DNA of 64,000 nt from Nomia melanderi (lineage: Eukaryota; Arthropoda; Insecta; Hymenoptera; Halictidae), in the NCBI RefSeq assembly GCF_051020985.1, contig NW_027475149.1:620001-684000 (forward strand). Reading direction: 5' to 3'. A model generated the notes under the pieces. The model had not been told where the DNA came from and searched no databases. It saw only the letters and a program-made list of their open reading frames with translations. Positions within the stretch are counted from its first letter, which is position 1. Every line of letters starts with the position of its first letter. Positions 24,658 through 37,193 of the stretch are shown piece after piece. The position numbers and the translations under genes are program-made.

Positions 24658-25298
24658 GCACCCGAGATATCACCAGATATATATTGGATTTTCCCCTGAC
24701 CCTGAGTGGCCGGCCCAATGAGACGGTGGTCTTCTCGGCCCCTGGTGGTCCGAGGTCGTTCCCGCTGCCCAGATTCATGCGCCACGGCCTCCTACAGACA
24801 ATGCACTTTGATTTATTGCGCTATCTGTAATAGCACCCGAGATATCACCAGATATATATTGGATATTTCCCTCACCCTGAGTGTCCAGCCCTATGAGACT
24901 GTGGTATTCTCGGACCCTAGTGGTCCGAGGTCGTTCCCGCTGCACAGATTCATGTGCCAGGGCCTCCTACAGACAACGCACCTTGATTTATTGCGCTATC
25001 TGTAATAGCACCCGAGATATCACCAGATATATATTGGATTTTCCACTGACCCTGAGTGTCCGGCCCCATGAGACTGTGGTTTTCTCGGCCCCTAGTGGTC
25101 CGAGGTCGTTCCCGCTGCACAGAATCATGCGCCAGAGCCTCCTACAGACAACGCACTTTGATTTATTGCGCTATCTGTAATAGCACCCGAGATATCACCA
25201 GATATATATTGGATTTTCCCCTGACCCTGAGTGTCCGGCCCCATGAGACGGTGGTTTTCTCGGCCCCTGGTGGTCCTAGGTCGTTCCCGCTGCACAGA

Positions 25299-25798
25299 TT
25301 CATGCGCCAGGGCCTCCTGCAGATAATTCACTTTGGTTTATTGCGCTATCTCTAATAGCACCCGAGATATCACCAGGTATATATTGGATTCTTCCATGAC
25401 CCTGAGAGTCCGGCCCCATGAGACGGTGGTTGTCTCGGCCCCTGGTGGTCCGAGGTTGTTCCCGCAGCACAGATTCATGCGCCCGGAGCCCCTGCAGATA
25501 ATTCACTTTGGTTTATTGCGCTATCTCTAATAGCACCCGAGATATCACCAGATATATATTGGATTTTTCCCTGACCCTGAGTGTCCGGCCCCATGAGACG
25601 GTTGTTATCTCGGCCCCTGGTGGTCCGAGGTCGTTCCCGCTGCACAGATTCATGCGCCAGGGCCTCCTGCAGATATTTCACTTTGGTTTATTGCGCTATC
25701 TCTAATAGCACCCGAGATATCACCAGATATATATTGGATTTTACCCTGACCCTGAGTGTCCGGCCCCATGAGACTGTGGTTTTCTCGGCCCCTGGGGG
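25299..25798 (+). repeat. Linker monomers between large HOR copies
   Basis: About three monomers, with atgagacggtggttgtctcgg, gttgttcccgcagcac and gcccggagcccctgcag near 25,430-25,495. These are not seen in this order elsewhere. Confidence 0.8.
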
Positions 25799-26932
25799 TC
25801 CGAGATCGATCTCGCTGCACAGGTTCATGCGCTAGAGCCTCCTGCAGACAATGCACTTTGATATATCCCGCTATATGTAATAGCACCCGAGATATCATGA
25901 GATATATATTGGATTTTTCCCTGACCCTGAGTTTCCGGCCCAATGAGGCGGTGGTTTTCTCGGCCCCTGGTTGTCCGAGGTCGTTCCCGCTGCACAGATT
26001 CATGCGCCAGGGCCTCCTGCAGATAATTCACTTTGGTGTATTGCGCTATCTCTAATAGCACCCGAGATATCACCAGATATATATTGGATTTTACCCTGAC
26101 CCTGAGTGTCCGGCCCCATGAGACTGTGGTTTTCTCGGCCCCTGGTGGTCCGAGGTCGTTCCCGCTGCGCAGATGCATGCGCCAGGGCCTCCTGCAGATA
26201 AGTCACTTTGATTTATCGCGCTATCTCTAATAGCACCCGAGATATCACCAGATATATATTGGATTTTTCCCCGACCCAGAGTGTCCGGCCCCATGAGACG
26301 GTGGTTTTCTCGGCCCCTGGTGGTCAGAGGTCGTTCCCGCTGCACAGATTCATGCGCCAGGGCCTCCTACAGATAATGCACTTTGATTTATTGCGCTATC
26401 TGTAATAGCACCCGAGATATCACCAGATATATGTTGGATTTTTCCCCGACCCTGAGTGTCCGGCCCCATGAGACTGTGGTTTTCTCGGCCCCCGGTGGTC
26501 AGAGGTCGTTCCCGCTGCACAGATTCATGCGCCAGGGCCTCCTACAGATAATGCACTTTGATTTATTGCGCTATCTGTAATAGCACCCGAGATATCACCA
26601 GCTATATGTTGGATTTTTCCCCGACCCTGAGTGTCCGGCCCCATGAGACGGTGGTTTTCTCGGCCGCTGGTGGTCCGAGGTCGTTCCCGCTGCGCAAATG
26701 CATGCGCCAGGGCCTCCTGCAGATAATTCACTTTGGTTTATTGCGCTATCTCTAATAGCACCCGAGATATCACCAGGTATATATTGGATTCTTCCATGAC
26801 CCTGAGTGTCCGGCCCCATGAGACGGTGATTTTCTCGGCCCCTGGTGGTCCGAGGTCGTTCCCGCTGCACAGATTCATGCGCCAGGGCCTCCTGCAGAAA
26901 ATGCACTTTGATTTATTGCGCTATCTCTAATA

Positions 26933-27107
26933 ACACCCGAGATATCACCAGATACATGCTGGATTTATACATGACCTTGGGTGACGGATTCCGAATATCT
27001 GTAATTTTCTCGGCCACTGGTGGTCCGAGGTCGTTCCTGCTGCACAGATTCATTCGCCAGTGCCTCCTACAGACAATGCACTTTGATTTATTGCTCTATC
27101 TCTAATA
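26933..27107 (+). repeat. V-type monomer starting acaccc (copy 2)
   Basis: Copy of 20637-20811 at offset 6,296. It has cggccactgg, so the two copies differ at the right edge of the V patch. Confidence 0.85.
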
Positions 27108-27806
27108 GCACCCGAGATATCACTGGATATATATTGGATTTTTCCCCGACCATGAGTGTCCAGCCCCATGAGACGGTGGTTTTATCGGACCCTGGTGATC
27201 CGAGGTCGTTCCTGCTGCACAGATTGATGCGCCAGGGCCTCCGGCACATAATTCACTTTGGTTTATTGCGCTATCCCTAATAGCACCCGATATGTCGCCA
27301 GATATATATTGGTTTTTCCCTGACCCTGAGTGTCCGGCCCCATGAGACGGTGGTTTTCTCGGCCCCTGGTGGTCCTAGGTCGTTCCCGCTGCACAGATGC
27401 ATGCGCCAGGGCCTCCTGCAGATAATTCCCTTTGGCTTATTGCGCTATCTCTAATAGCACCCGAGATATCACCAGATATATATTGGATTTTCCCCTGACC
27501 CTGAGTGGCCGGCCCAATGAGACGGTGGTCTTCTCGGCCCCTGGTGGTCCGAGGTCGTTCCCGCTGCCCAGATTCATGCGCCACGGCCTCCTACAGACAA
27601 TGCACTTTGATTTATTGCGCTATCTGTAATAGCACCCGAGATATCACCAGATATATATTGGATATTTCCCTCACCCTGAGTGTCCAGCCCCATGAGACGG
27701 TGGTTTTCTCGGCCCCTGGTGGACCGAGGTCATTCCCGCTGCACAGATTCATGCGCGAGGGCCTCCTGCAGATAATTCACTTTGGTTTATTGCGCTATCT
27801 CTAATA

Positions 27807-27981
27807 GCACCCGAGATATCACCAGATATATGCTGGATTTTTACATGACCTTGAGTGACGGATTCCGAATATCTGTAATTTTCTCGGCCACTGGTGGTCC
27901 GAGGTCGTTCCTGCTGCACAGATTCATTCGCCAGTGCCTCCTACAGACAATGCACTTTGATTTATTGCGCTATCCGTAATA
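27807..27981 (+). repeat. V-type monomer (ttgagtgacgg)
   Basis: The V centre reads ttgagtgacgg rather than ttgggtgacgg. The tail ends ctatccgtaa. Confidence 0.85.
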
Positions 27982-29903
27982 GCACCCGAGATATCACCAG
28001 ATATATATTGGATTTTCCCCTGAACCTGAGTGTCCGGCCCCATGAGACTGTGGTTTTCTCGGACCCTAGTGGTCCGAGGTCGTTCCCGCTGCACAGATTC
28101 ATGCGCCAGGGCCTCCTACAGACAACGCACTTTGATTTATTGCGCTATCTGTAATAGCACCCGAGATATCACCAGATATATATTGGATTTTCCCCTGACC
28201 CTGAGTGTCCGGCCCCATGAGACTGTGGTTTTCTCGGCCCCTAGTAGTCCGAGGTCGTTCCCGCTGCACACATTCATGCGCCAGAGCCTCCTACAGACAA
28301 CGCACTTTGATTTATTGCGCTATCTGTAATAGCACCCGAGATATCACCAGATATATATTGGATTTTCCCCTGACCCTGAGTGTCCGGCCCCATGAGACGG
28401 TGGTTTTCTCGGCCCCTGGTGGTCCTAGGTCGTTCCCGCTGCACAGATGCATGCGCCATGGCCTCCTGCAGATAATTCCCTTTGGCTTATTGCGCTATCT
28501 GTAATAGCACCCGAGATATCACAAGATATATATTGGATTTTCCCTGACCCTGAGTGTCCGGCCCCATGAGACGGTGGTTTTCTCGGACCCTGGTGGTCCG
28601 AGGTCGTTCCCGCTGCACAGATTCATGCGCCAGGGCCTCCTACAGACAACGCACTTTGATTTATTGCGCTATCTGTAATAGCACCCGAGATATCACCAGA
28701 TATATATTGGATTTTCCCCTGACCCTGAGTGTCCGGCCCCATGAGACTGTGGTTTTCTCGGCCCCTAGTAGTCCGAGGTCGTTCCCGCTGCACACATTCA
28801 TGCGCCAGAGCCTCCTACAGACAACGCACTTTGATTTATTGCGCTATCTGTAATAGCACCCGAGATATCACCAGATATATATTGGATTTTCCCCTGACCC
28901 TGAGTGTCCGGCCCCATGAGACGGTGGTTTTCTCGGCCCCTGGTGGTCCTAGGTCGTTCCCGCTGCACAGATGCATGCGCCAGGGCCTCCTGCAGATAAT
29001 TCCCTTTGGCTTATTGCGCTATCTCTAATAGCACCCGAGATATCACCAGATATATATTGGATTTTCCCCTGACCCTGAGTGGCCGGCCCAATGAGACGGT
29101 GGTCTTCTCGGCCCCTGGTGGTCCGAGGTCGTTCCCGCTGCCCAGATTCATGCGTCACGGCCTCCTACAGACAATGCACTGTGATTTATTGCGCTATCTG
29201 TAATAGCACCCGAGATATCACCAGATATATATTGGATATTTCCCTCACCCTGAGTGTCCAGCCCCATGAGACTGTGGTTTTCTCGGCCCCTGGTGGACCG
29301 AGGTCATTCCCGCTGCACAGATTCATGCGCGAGGGCCTCCTGCAGATAATTCACTTTGGTTTATTGCGCTATCTCTAATAGCACCTGAGATATCACCAGA
29401 TATATATTGGATTTTCCCCTGACTCTGGGTGTCCGGCCCCATGAGACGTGGTTTTCTCGGCCCCAGGTGGTCCCAGGACGCTCCCGCTTCCCAGATTCAG
29501 GCGCCAGGGCCTCCTGCAGATAACTCACTTGGTTTATTGCGCTATCTCTAATAGCACCCGAGATATCACCAGATATATATTGGATTTTCCCCTGACCCTG
29601 AGTGTCCGGCCCCATGAGACTGTGGTTTTCTCGGCCCCTAGTGGTCCGAGGTCGTTCCCGCTGCACAGATTCATGCGCCAGGGCCTTCTACAGACAACGC
29701 ACTTTGATTTATAGCGCTCTCTGTAATAGCACCCGAGATATCACCAGATATATATTGGATTTTCGCCTGACCCTGAGTGTCCGGCCACATGAGACGGTGG
29801 TTTTCTCGGCCCCTGGTGATCCTAGGTCGTTCCCGCTGCACAGATGCATGCGCCAGGGCCTCCTGCAGATAATTCACTTTGGCTTATTGCGCTATCTCTA
29901 ATA

Positions 29904-30078
29904 GCACCCGAGATATCACCAGATTTATGCTGGATTTTTACATGACCTTGGGTGACGGATTCCGAATATCAGTAATTTTCTCGGCCCCTGTTGGTCCGAG
30001 GTCGTTCCTGCTGCACAGATTCATTCGCCAGTGCCTCCTACAGACAATGCACTTTGATTTATTGCGCTATCTGTGATT
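29904..30078 (+). repeat. V-type monomer (atatcagtaatt form)
   Basis: Copy of 23258-23432, with agatttatgctgg at its 5' side and a following tgattgcaccc boundary. Confidence 0.85.
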
Positions 30079-30778
30079 GCACCCGAGATATCACCAGATA
30101 TATATTGGATATTTCCCTCACCCTGAGTGTCCAGCCCCATGAGACGGTGGTTTTCTCGGCCCCTGGTGGTCCGTGGTCGTTCCCGCTGCACAGATTCATG
30201 CGCCATGGCCTCCTGCAGATAATTCACTTTCGTTTATTGCTCTATCTCTAATAGCACCCGAGATATCACCAGATATATATTGGATTTTCCCCAGACCCTG
30301 AGTGGCCGGCCCCATGAGACGGTGGTCTTCTCGGCCCCTGGTGGTCCGAGGTCGTTCCCGCTGCCCTGATTCATGCGCCACGGCCTCCTACTGACAATGC
30401 ACTTTGATTTATTGCGCTATCTGTAATAGCACCCGAGATATCACCAGATATATATTGGATATTTCCCTCACCCTGAGTGTCCAGCCCCATGAGACGGTGG
30501 TTTTCTCGGCCCCTGGTGGACCGATGTCGTTCCCGCTGCACAGATTCATGCGCCAGGGCCTCCTGCAGATAATTCACTTTGGTTTATTGCGCTATCTCTA
30601 ATAGCGCCCGAGATATCACCAGATATATATTGGATTTTTCCCTGACCCTGAGTGTCCGGCCCCATGATACTGCGGTTTTCTCGGCCCCTGGTGGTCCGAG
30701 GTCGTTCCCGCTGCACACATTCATGCGCCAGAGCCTCCTGCAGATAATTCACTTTGATTTATCGCGCTATCTCTAATA

Positions 30779-30953
30779 GCACCCGAGATATCACCAGATA
30801 TATGCTGGATTTTTACATGACCTTGGATGACGGATTCCGAATATCTGTAATTTTCTCTGCCACTGGTGGTCCGAGGTCGTTCCTGCTGCACAGATGCATG
30901 CGCCAAGGCCTCCTGCAGATAATTCCCTTTGGCTTATTGCGCTATCTCTAATA
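30779..30953 (+). repeat. V-type monomer (ttggatgacgg)
   Basis: Copy of 24483-24657 with one change in the V centre (ttggatgac). Confidence 0.85.
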
Positions 30954-31769
30954 GCACCCGAGATATCACCAGATATATATTGGATTTTCCCCTGACCCTG
31001 AGTGGCCGGCCCAATGAGACGGTGGTCTTCTCGGCCCCTGGTGGTCCGAGGTCGTTCCCGCTGCCCAGATTCATGCGCCACGCCCTCCTACAGACAATGC
31101 ACTTTGATTTATTGCGCTATCTGTAATAGCACCCGAGATATCACCAGATATATATTGGATATTTCCCTCACCCTGAGTGTCCAGCCCCATGAGACTGTGG
31201 TATTCTCGGACCCTAGTGGTCCGAGGTCGTTCCCGCTGCACAGATTCATGTGCCAGGGCCTCCTACAGACAACGCACCTTGATTTATTGCGCTATCTGTA
31301 ATAGCACCCGAGATATCACCAGATATATATTGGATTTACCCCTGACCCTGAGTGTCCGGCCCCATGAGACGGTGGTTTTCTCGGACCCTGGTGGTCCGAG
31401 GTCGTTCCCGCTGCACAGATTTATGCGCCAGGGCCTCCTACAGACAACGCACTTTGATTTATTGCGCTATCTGTAATAGCACCCGAGATATCACCAGATA
31501 TATATTGGATTTTCCACTGACCCTGAGTGTCCGGCCCCATGAGACTGTGGTTTTCTCGGCCCCTAGTGGTCCGAGGTCGTTCCCGCTGCACAGAATCATG
31601 CGCCAGAGCCTCCTACAGACAACGCACTTTGATTTATTGCGCTATCTGTAATAGCACCCGAGATATCACCAGATATATATTGGATTTTCCCCTGACCCTG
31701 AGTGTCCGGCCCCATGAGACGGTGGTTTTCTCGGCCCCTGGTGGTCCTAGGTCGTTCCCGCTGCACAGA

Positions 31770-34278
31770 TGCATGCGCCAGGGCCTCCTGCAGATAATTC
31801 CCTTTGGCTTATTGCGCTATCTCTAATAGCACCCGAGATATCACCAGATATATATTGGATTTTCCCCTGACCCTGAGTGGCCGGCCCAATGAGACGGTGG
31901 TCTTCTCGGCCCCTGGTGGTCCGAGGTCGTTCCCGCTGCCCAGATTCATGCGTCACGGCCTCCTACAGACAATGCACTGTGATTTATTGCGCTATCTGTA
32001 ATAGCACCCGAGATATCACCCGATATATATTGGATATTTCCCTCACCCTGAGTGTCCAGCCCCATGAGACGGTGGTTTTCTCGGCCCCTGGTGGACCGAG
32101 GTCATTCCCGCTGCACAGATTCATGCGCGAGGGCCTCCTGCAGATAATTCACTTTGGTTTATTGCGCTATCTCTAATAGCACCCGAGATATCAACAGATA
32201 CATATTGGATATTTCCCTCACCCTGAGTGTCCAGCCCCATGAGACGGTGGTTTTCTCGGCCCCTGGTGGACCGATGTCGTTCCCGCTGCACAGATTCATG
32301 CGCCAGGGCCTCCTGCAGATAATTCACTTTGGTTTATTGCGCTATCTCTAATAGCGCCGGAGATATCACCAGATATATATTGGATTTTTCCCTGACCCTG
32401 AGTGTCCGGCCCCATGAGACTCCGGTTTTCTCGGCCCCTGGTGGTCCGAGGTGGTTCCCGCTGCACACATTCATGCGCCAGGGCCTCCTGCAGATAATTC
32501 ACTTTGATTTATTGCGCTATCTGTAATAGCACCCGAGATATCACCAGATATATATTGGATTTTCCACTGACCCTGAGTGTCCGGCCCCATGAGACTGTGG
32601 TTTTCTCGGCCCCTAGTGGTCCGAGGTCGTTCCCGCTGCACAGAATCATGCGCCAGAGCCTCCTACAGACAACGCACTTTGATTTATTGCGCTATCTGTA
32701 ATAGCACCCGAGATATCACCAGATATATATTGGATTTTCCCTTGACCCTGAGTGTCCGGCCCCATGAGACGGTGGTTTTCTCGGCCCCTGGTGGTCCTAG
32801 GTCGTTCCCGCTGCACAGATGCATGCGCCAGGGCCTCCTGCAGATAATTCCCTTTGGCTTATTGCGCTATCTCTAATAGCACCCGAGATATCACCAGATA
32901 TATATTGGATTTTCCTCTGACCCTGAGTGTCCGGCCCCATGAGACTGTGGTTTTCTCAGCCCCTAGTGGTCCGAGGTCGTTCCCGCTGCACAGAATCATG
33001 CGCCAGAGCCTCCTACAGACAACGCACTTTGATTTATTGCGCTATCTGTAATAGCACCCGAGATATCACCAGATATATATTGGATTTTCCCCTGACCCTG
33101 AGTGTCCGGCCCCATGAGACGGTGGTTTTCTCGGCCCCTGGTGGTCCTAGGTCGTTCCCGCTGCACAGATGCATGCGCCAGGGCCTCCTGCAGATAATTC
33201 CCTTTGGCTTATTGCGCTATCTCTAATAGCACCCGAGATATCACCAGATATATATTGGATTTTCCCCTGACCCTGAGTGGCCGGCCCCATGAGACGGTGG
33301 TCTTCTCGGCCCCTGGTGGTCCGAGGTCGTTCCCGCTGCCCAGATTCATGCGCCACGGCCTCCTACAGACAATGCACTTTGATTTATTGCGCTATCTGTA
33401 ATAGCACCCGAGATATCAACAGATATATATTGGATATTTCCCTCACCCTGAGTGTCCAGCCCCATGAGACGGTGGTTTTCTCGGCCCCTGGTGGACCGAT
33501 GTCGTTCCCGCTGCACAGATTCATGCGCCAGGGCCTCCTGCAGATAATTCACTTTGGTTTATTGCGCTATCTCTAATAGCGCCGGAGATATCACCAGATA
33601 TATATTGGATTTTTCCCTGACCCTGAGTGTCCGGCCCCATGAGACTGCGGTTTTCTCGGCCCCTGGTGGTCCGAGGTGGTTCCCGCTGCACACATTCATG
33701 CGCCAGGGCCTCCTGCAGATAATTCACTTTGATTTATTGCGCTATCTGTAATAGCACCCGAGATATCACCAGATATATATTGGATTTTCCACTGACCCTG
33801 AGTGTCCGGCCCCATGAGACTGTGGTTTTCTCGGCCCCTAGTGGTCCGAGGTCGTTCCCGCTGCACAGAATCATGCGCCAGAGCCTCCTACAGACAACGC
33901 ACTTTGATTTATTGCGCTATCTGTAATAGCACCCGAGATATCACCAGATATATATTGGATTTTCCCCTGACCCTGAGTGTCCGGCCCCATGAGACGGTGG
34001 TTTTCTCGGCCCCTGGTGGTCCTAGGTCGTTCCCGCTGCACAGATGCATGCGCCAGGGCCTCCTGCAGATAATTCACTTTGATTTATTGCGCTATTTCTA
34101 ATAGCACCCGAGATATCACCAGATATATATTGGATTTTCCCCTGACCCTGAGTGGCCGGCCCCATGAGACGGTGGTCTTCTCGGCCCCTGGTGGTCCGAG
34201 GTCGTTCCCGCTGCCCAGATTCATGCGCCACGGCCTCCTACAGACAATGCACTTTGATTTATTGCGCTCTCTGTAATA
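31770..34278 (+). repeat. Short-cassette zone (2-, 7- and 8-monomer offsets)
   Basis: A dimer with agaatcatgcgccagagcc followed by agatgcatgcgccaggg and gataattccctttggc occurs at about 31527, 32577, 32927 and 33802. The first two copies within the cluster are 350 bp apart. Segments also repeat at 1,225 bp (32296 to 33521) and 1,400 bp (31877 to 33277). The rare gatatcaacag is shared by 32191 and 33414. Confidence 0.82.
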
Positions 34279-34453
34279 GCACCCGAGATATCACCAGATA
34301 TATGCTGGATTTTTACATGACCTTGGGTGACGGATTCCGAATATCTGTAATTTTCTCGGCCACTGGTGGTCCGAGGTCGTTCCCGCTGCCCAGATTCATG
34401 CGCCAGTGCCTCCTACAGACAACGCACTTTGATTTATTGCGCTATCTGTAATA
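34279..34453 (+). repeat. V-type monomer with cccag 3' half
   Basis: V centre joined to ttcccgctgcccag and the tail acagacaacgcac, a combination not seen in the other V copies. It looks like a recombinant. Confidence 0.85.
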
Positions 34454-34710
34454 GCACCCGAGATATCACCAGATATATATTGGATTTTTCCCCGACCCTG
34501 AGTGTCCGGCCCCATGAGACGGTTGTTTTCTCGGCCGCTGGTGGTCCGAGGTCGTTCCTGCTGGACAGACTCATGCGCCAGGGCCTCCTACAGACAATGC
34601 ACTTTGATTTATTTCGCTATCTGTAATAGCACCCGAGATATCACCAGATATATATTGGATTTTCCCCTTAGCCTGAGTGTCCGGCCCCGTTAGACGGTGA
34701 TTTTCTCGGC
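34454..34710 (+). repeat. Monomers leading into cassette copy 2
   Basis: About one and a half monomers; cttagcctgagtgtccggccccgttagacgg near 34668-34696 is a private variant. Confidence 0.75.
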
Positions 34711-35708
34711 CACTGGTGGTCCGAGGTCGTTCCCGCTGCGCAAATGCATGCGCCAGGGCCTCCTGCAGATAATTCACTTTGGTTTATTGCGCTATCTCTA
34801 ATAGCACCCGAGATATCACCAGATATATATTGTATTTTCCCATGACCCTGAGTGTCCTGGCCCATAAGACTGTGGTTTTCTCTGCACCTGGCGGTCAGAG
34901 ATCGTTCCCGCCTCACAGATTCATGCGCCAGTGCCTCCTACAGACAATGCACTTTGGTTTATTGCGCTATCTCCAATAGCACCCGAGATATCGCCAGATA
35001 TATATTGGATTTGTCCCTGGCCGTGAGTGTCCGGCCCCATGAGAAGGTAGTTTTCTCGGCCCCTGGTGGTCCGAGGTCGATCCGGCTGCACAGATTCATG
35101 CGCCAGGGCCTCCTACAGACAATGCACTTTGATTTATTGCGCTATCTGTAATAGCACCCGAGATATCACCAGATATATATTGGATATATCCCTCACCCTG
35201 AGTGTCCAGCCCCATGAGACGGTGGTTTTCTCGGCCCCTGGTGGACCGAGGTCGTTCCCGCTGCACAGATTCATGCGCCAGGGCCTCCTGCAGATAATTC
35301 ACTTTGATTTATTTCCCTATCTGTAATAGGACCCGAGATATCACCATATATATATTGGATTTTCCCCAGACCCTGAGTGTCCGGCCGCATGAGACTGTAG
35401 TTTTCTCGGCCCCTGGTGTTCCGAGGTGGTTCCCGCTGCACAGATTCATGCGACAGGGCCTCCTACAGACAATGCACTTTGATTTATTGCGCTATCTGTA
35501 ATAGCACCCGAGATATCACCACATATATATTGGATTTTTCCCTGACCCTGAGTGTCCGGCTCCATGAGACGGTGGTTTTATCGGCCCCTGGTGGTCCGAG
35601 GTCGTTCCCGCTTCACAGATTCATGCGCCAGGGCCTCCTACAGACAATGCACTTTGATTTATTGCGCTATCTGTAATAGCACCCGAGATATCACCAGATA
35701 TATATTGG
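34711..35708 (+). repeat. Dispersed cassette with extension, copy 2
   Basis: Shares the marker cassette, then continues with ggatatatccctcaccc, gatttatttccctatctg, ggacccgagatatcaccata and gtccggccgcatgagactg, matched by 41533-42530 (offset 6,822). Single changes include gagaaggtag here. Confidence 0.85.
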
Positions 35709-36581
35709 ATATTTCCCTCACCCTGAGTGTCCAGCCCCATCAGACGGTGGTTTTCTCGGCCCCTGGTGGACCGAGGTCGTTCCCGCTGCAAAGATTCATG
35801 CGCCTGGTCCTCCAGCAGATAATTCACTTTGATTTATTTCGCCATCTGTAATAGGACCCGAGATATCACCAGATATATATTGGATTTTCCCCAGACCCTG
35901 AGTGGTCGGCGCCATGAGACTGTGGTTTTCTCGGCCCCTGGTGGTCCGAGGTCGTTCCCGCTGCACAGATACATGAGCCAGGGCCTCCTACAGACAATGC
36001 ACTTTGATTTATTGCGCTATCTGTAATAGCACCCGAGATATCATCAGATATATATTGGATTTTCCCCTGACCCTGAGTGTCCGGCCCCATGAGACTGTGG
36101 TTTTCTCGGCCCCTGGTGGTCCGAGGTCCTTCCCGCTGCACAGATTCATGCGCCAGGGCCTCCTACAGACAATGCACTTTGATTTATAGCGCTATCTGTA
36201 ATAGCACCCGAGATATCACCATATATATATTGAATTTTTCACTGACCCTGAGTGTCCGGCCCCATGAGACGGTGGTTTTCTCGGCCCCTGGTGGTCCGAG
36301 GTCGTTCCCGCTGTACAGATTCGTGCGCTCGGGCCTCCTACAGACAATGCACTTTGATTTATTGCGCTATCTGTAATAGCACTCGAGATATCACCAGATA
36401 TATGCTGCATTTTTACATCACCTTGGGTGACGGATTCCGAATATCACTAATTTTCTCGGCCCCTGGTGGTCCGAGGTCGTTCCTGCTGCACAGATTCATT
36501 CGCCAGTGCCTCCTACAGACAATGCACTTTGATTTATTGCGGTATCTCTAATAGCACCCTAGATATCACCAAATATATATT
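35709..36581 (+). repeat. Mixed Q-type and ordinary monomers
   Basis: Includes gccccatcagacgg (Q-type), then ccagaccctgagtggtcggcgcc at 35890, a pair that returns at 46.6-46.8, 48.9-49.0 and 51.8-52.0 kb. It ends with the last V monomer. Confidence 0.8.
36379..36553 (+). repeat. Last V-type monomer in the window
   Basis: The most changed V copy: gcactcgag start, gctgcatttttacatcacc, and atatcactaatt. No V centre is found between here and 64,000. Confidence 0.85.
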
Positions 36582-37193
36582 GGGTTTTTCCCGGACCCTT
36601 ACAGTTCGGCCCCATGAGACGGTGATTTTCTCGGCCCCTGCTGGTCCGAGGTCGTTCCCGCTGCACAGAATCATGCGCCAGGGCTTCCTGCAGACAATCC
36701 ACTTTGGTTTATTGCGCTATCTCTAACAGCACGCAAGATATCACCAGATATATATGGGATTTTTCCCTGACCCTAAGTGTCCGGCCCCTCGGGACGGTGG
36801 TTTTCTCAGCCCCTGGTGGTCCGAGGTAGTTCCCGCTGCACAGATTCATGCGCCAGGGCCTCCTACAGATAACTCACTTTGGTTTATTGCGCTATCTATA
36901 ATAGCACCCGAGATATCACCAGATATATATTGGATTTTTCCCTTACCCTGAGTGTCCGGCCCCATGAGACGGTGGTTTTCTCGGCCCCTGGTGGTCCTAG
37001 GTCGTTCCCGCTGCACAGATGCATGCGCCAGGGCCTCCTGCAGATAATTCCCTTTGGCTTATTGCGCTATCTCTAATAGCACCCGAGATATCACCAGATA
37101 TATATTGGATTTTCCCCTGACCCTGAGTGGCCGGCCCCATGAGACGGTGGTCTTCTCGGCCCCTGGTTGTCCGAGGTCGTTCCCGCTGCCCAG
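36582..37193 (+). repeat. Block with cctcgggacgg, copy 1
   Basis: Matches 44103-44714 at offset 7,521. Markers: ttgggtttttcccggaccc, agcttcctgcagacaatcc-like tails, and ccctaagtgtccgg followed by cccctcgggacgg. The last also occurs near 56897, 57950, 60742 and 61795. Confidence 0.82.

Larger units (their letters stand above)
17929..25298 (+). repeat. Large HOR block, copy 1
   Basis: Matches 25799-31769 at offsets that step by whole monomers: about 7,870 at 17.95 kb, 6,995 at 19.0-19.7, 6,471 at 20.3, 6,296 at 20.7, 6,471 at 21.6-22.1, 6,646 at 22.4-23.3, 6,296 at 23.7-24.9 and 6,471 at 25.1 kb. Copy 1 has an extra 3-monomer cassette at 19.67-20.14 kb and an extra monomer near 20.45 kb. Confidence 0.82.
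25799..31769 (+). repeat. Large HOR block, copy 2
   Basis: Second copy; starts at gtccgagatcgatctcgc. Substitutions against copy 1 are few in each aligned segment (for example 22796-22804 ccatgagacgttg versus 29441-29448 ccatgagacgtgg). Most difference lies in presence or absence of complete monomers. Confidence 0.82.
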
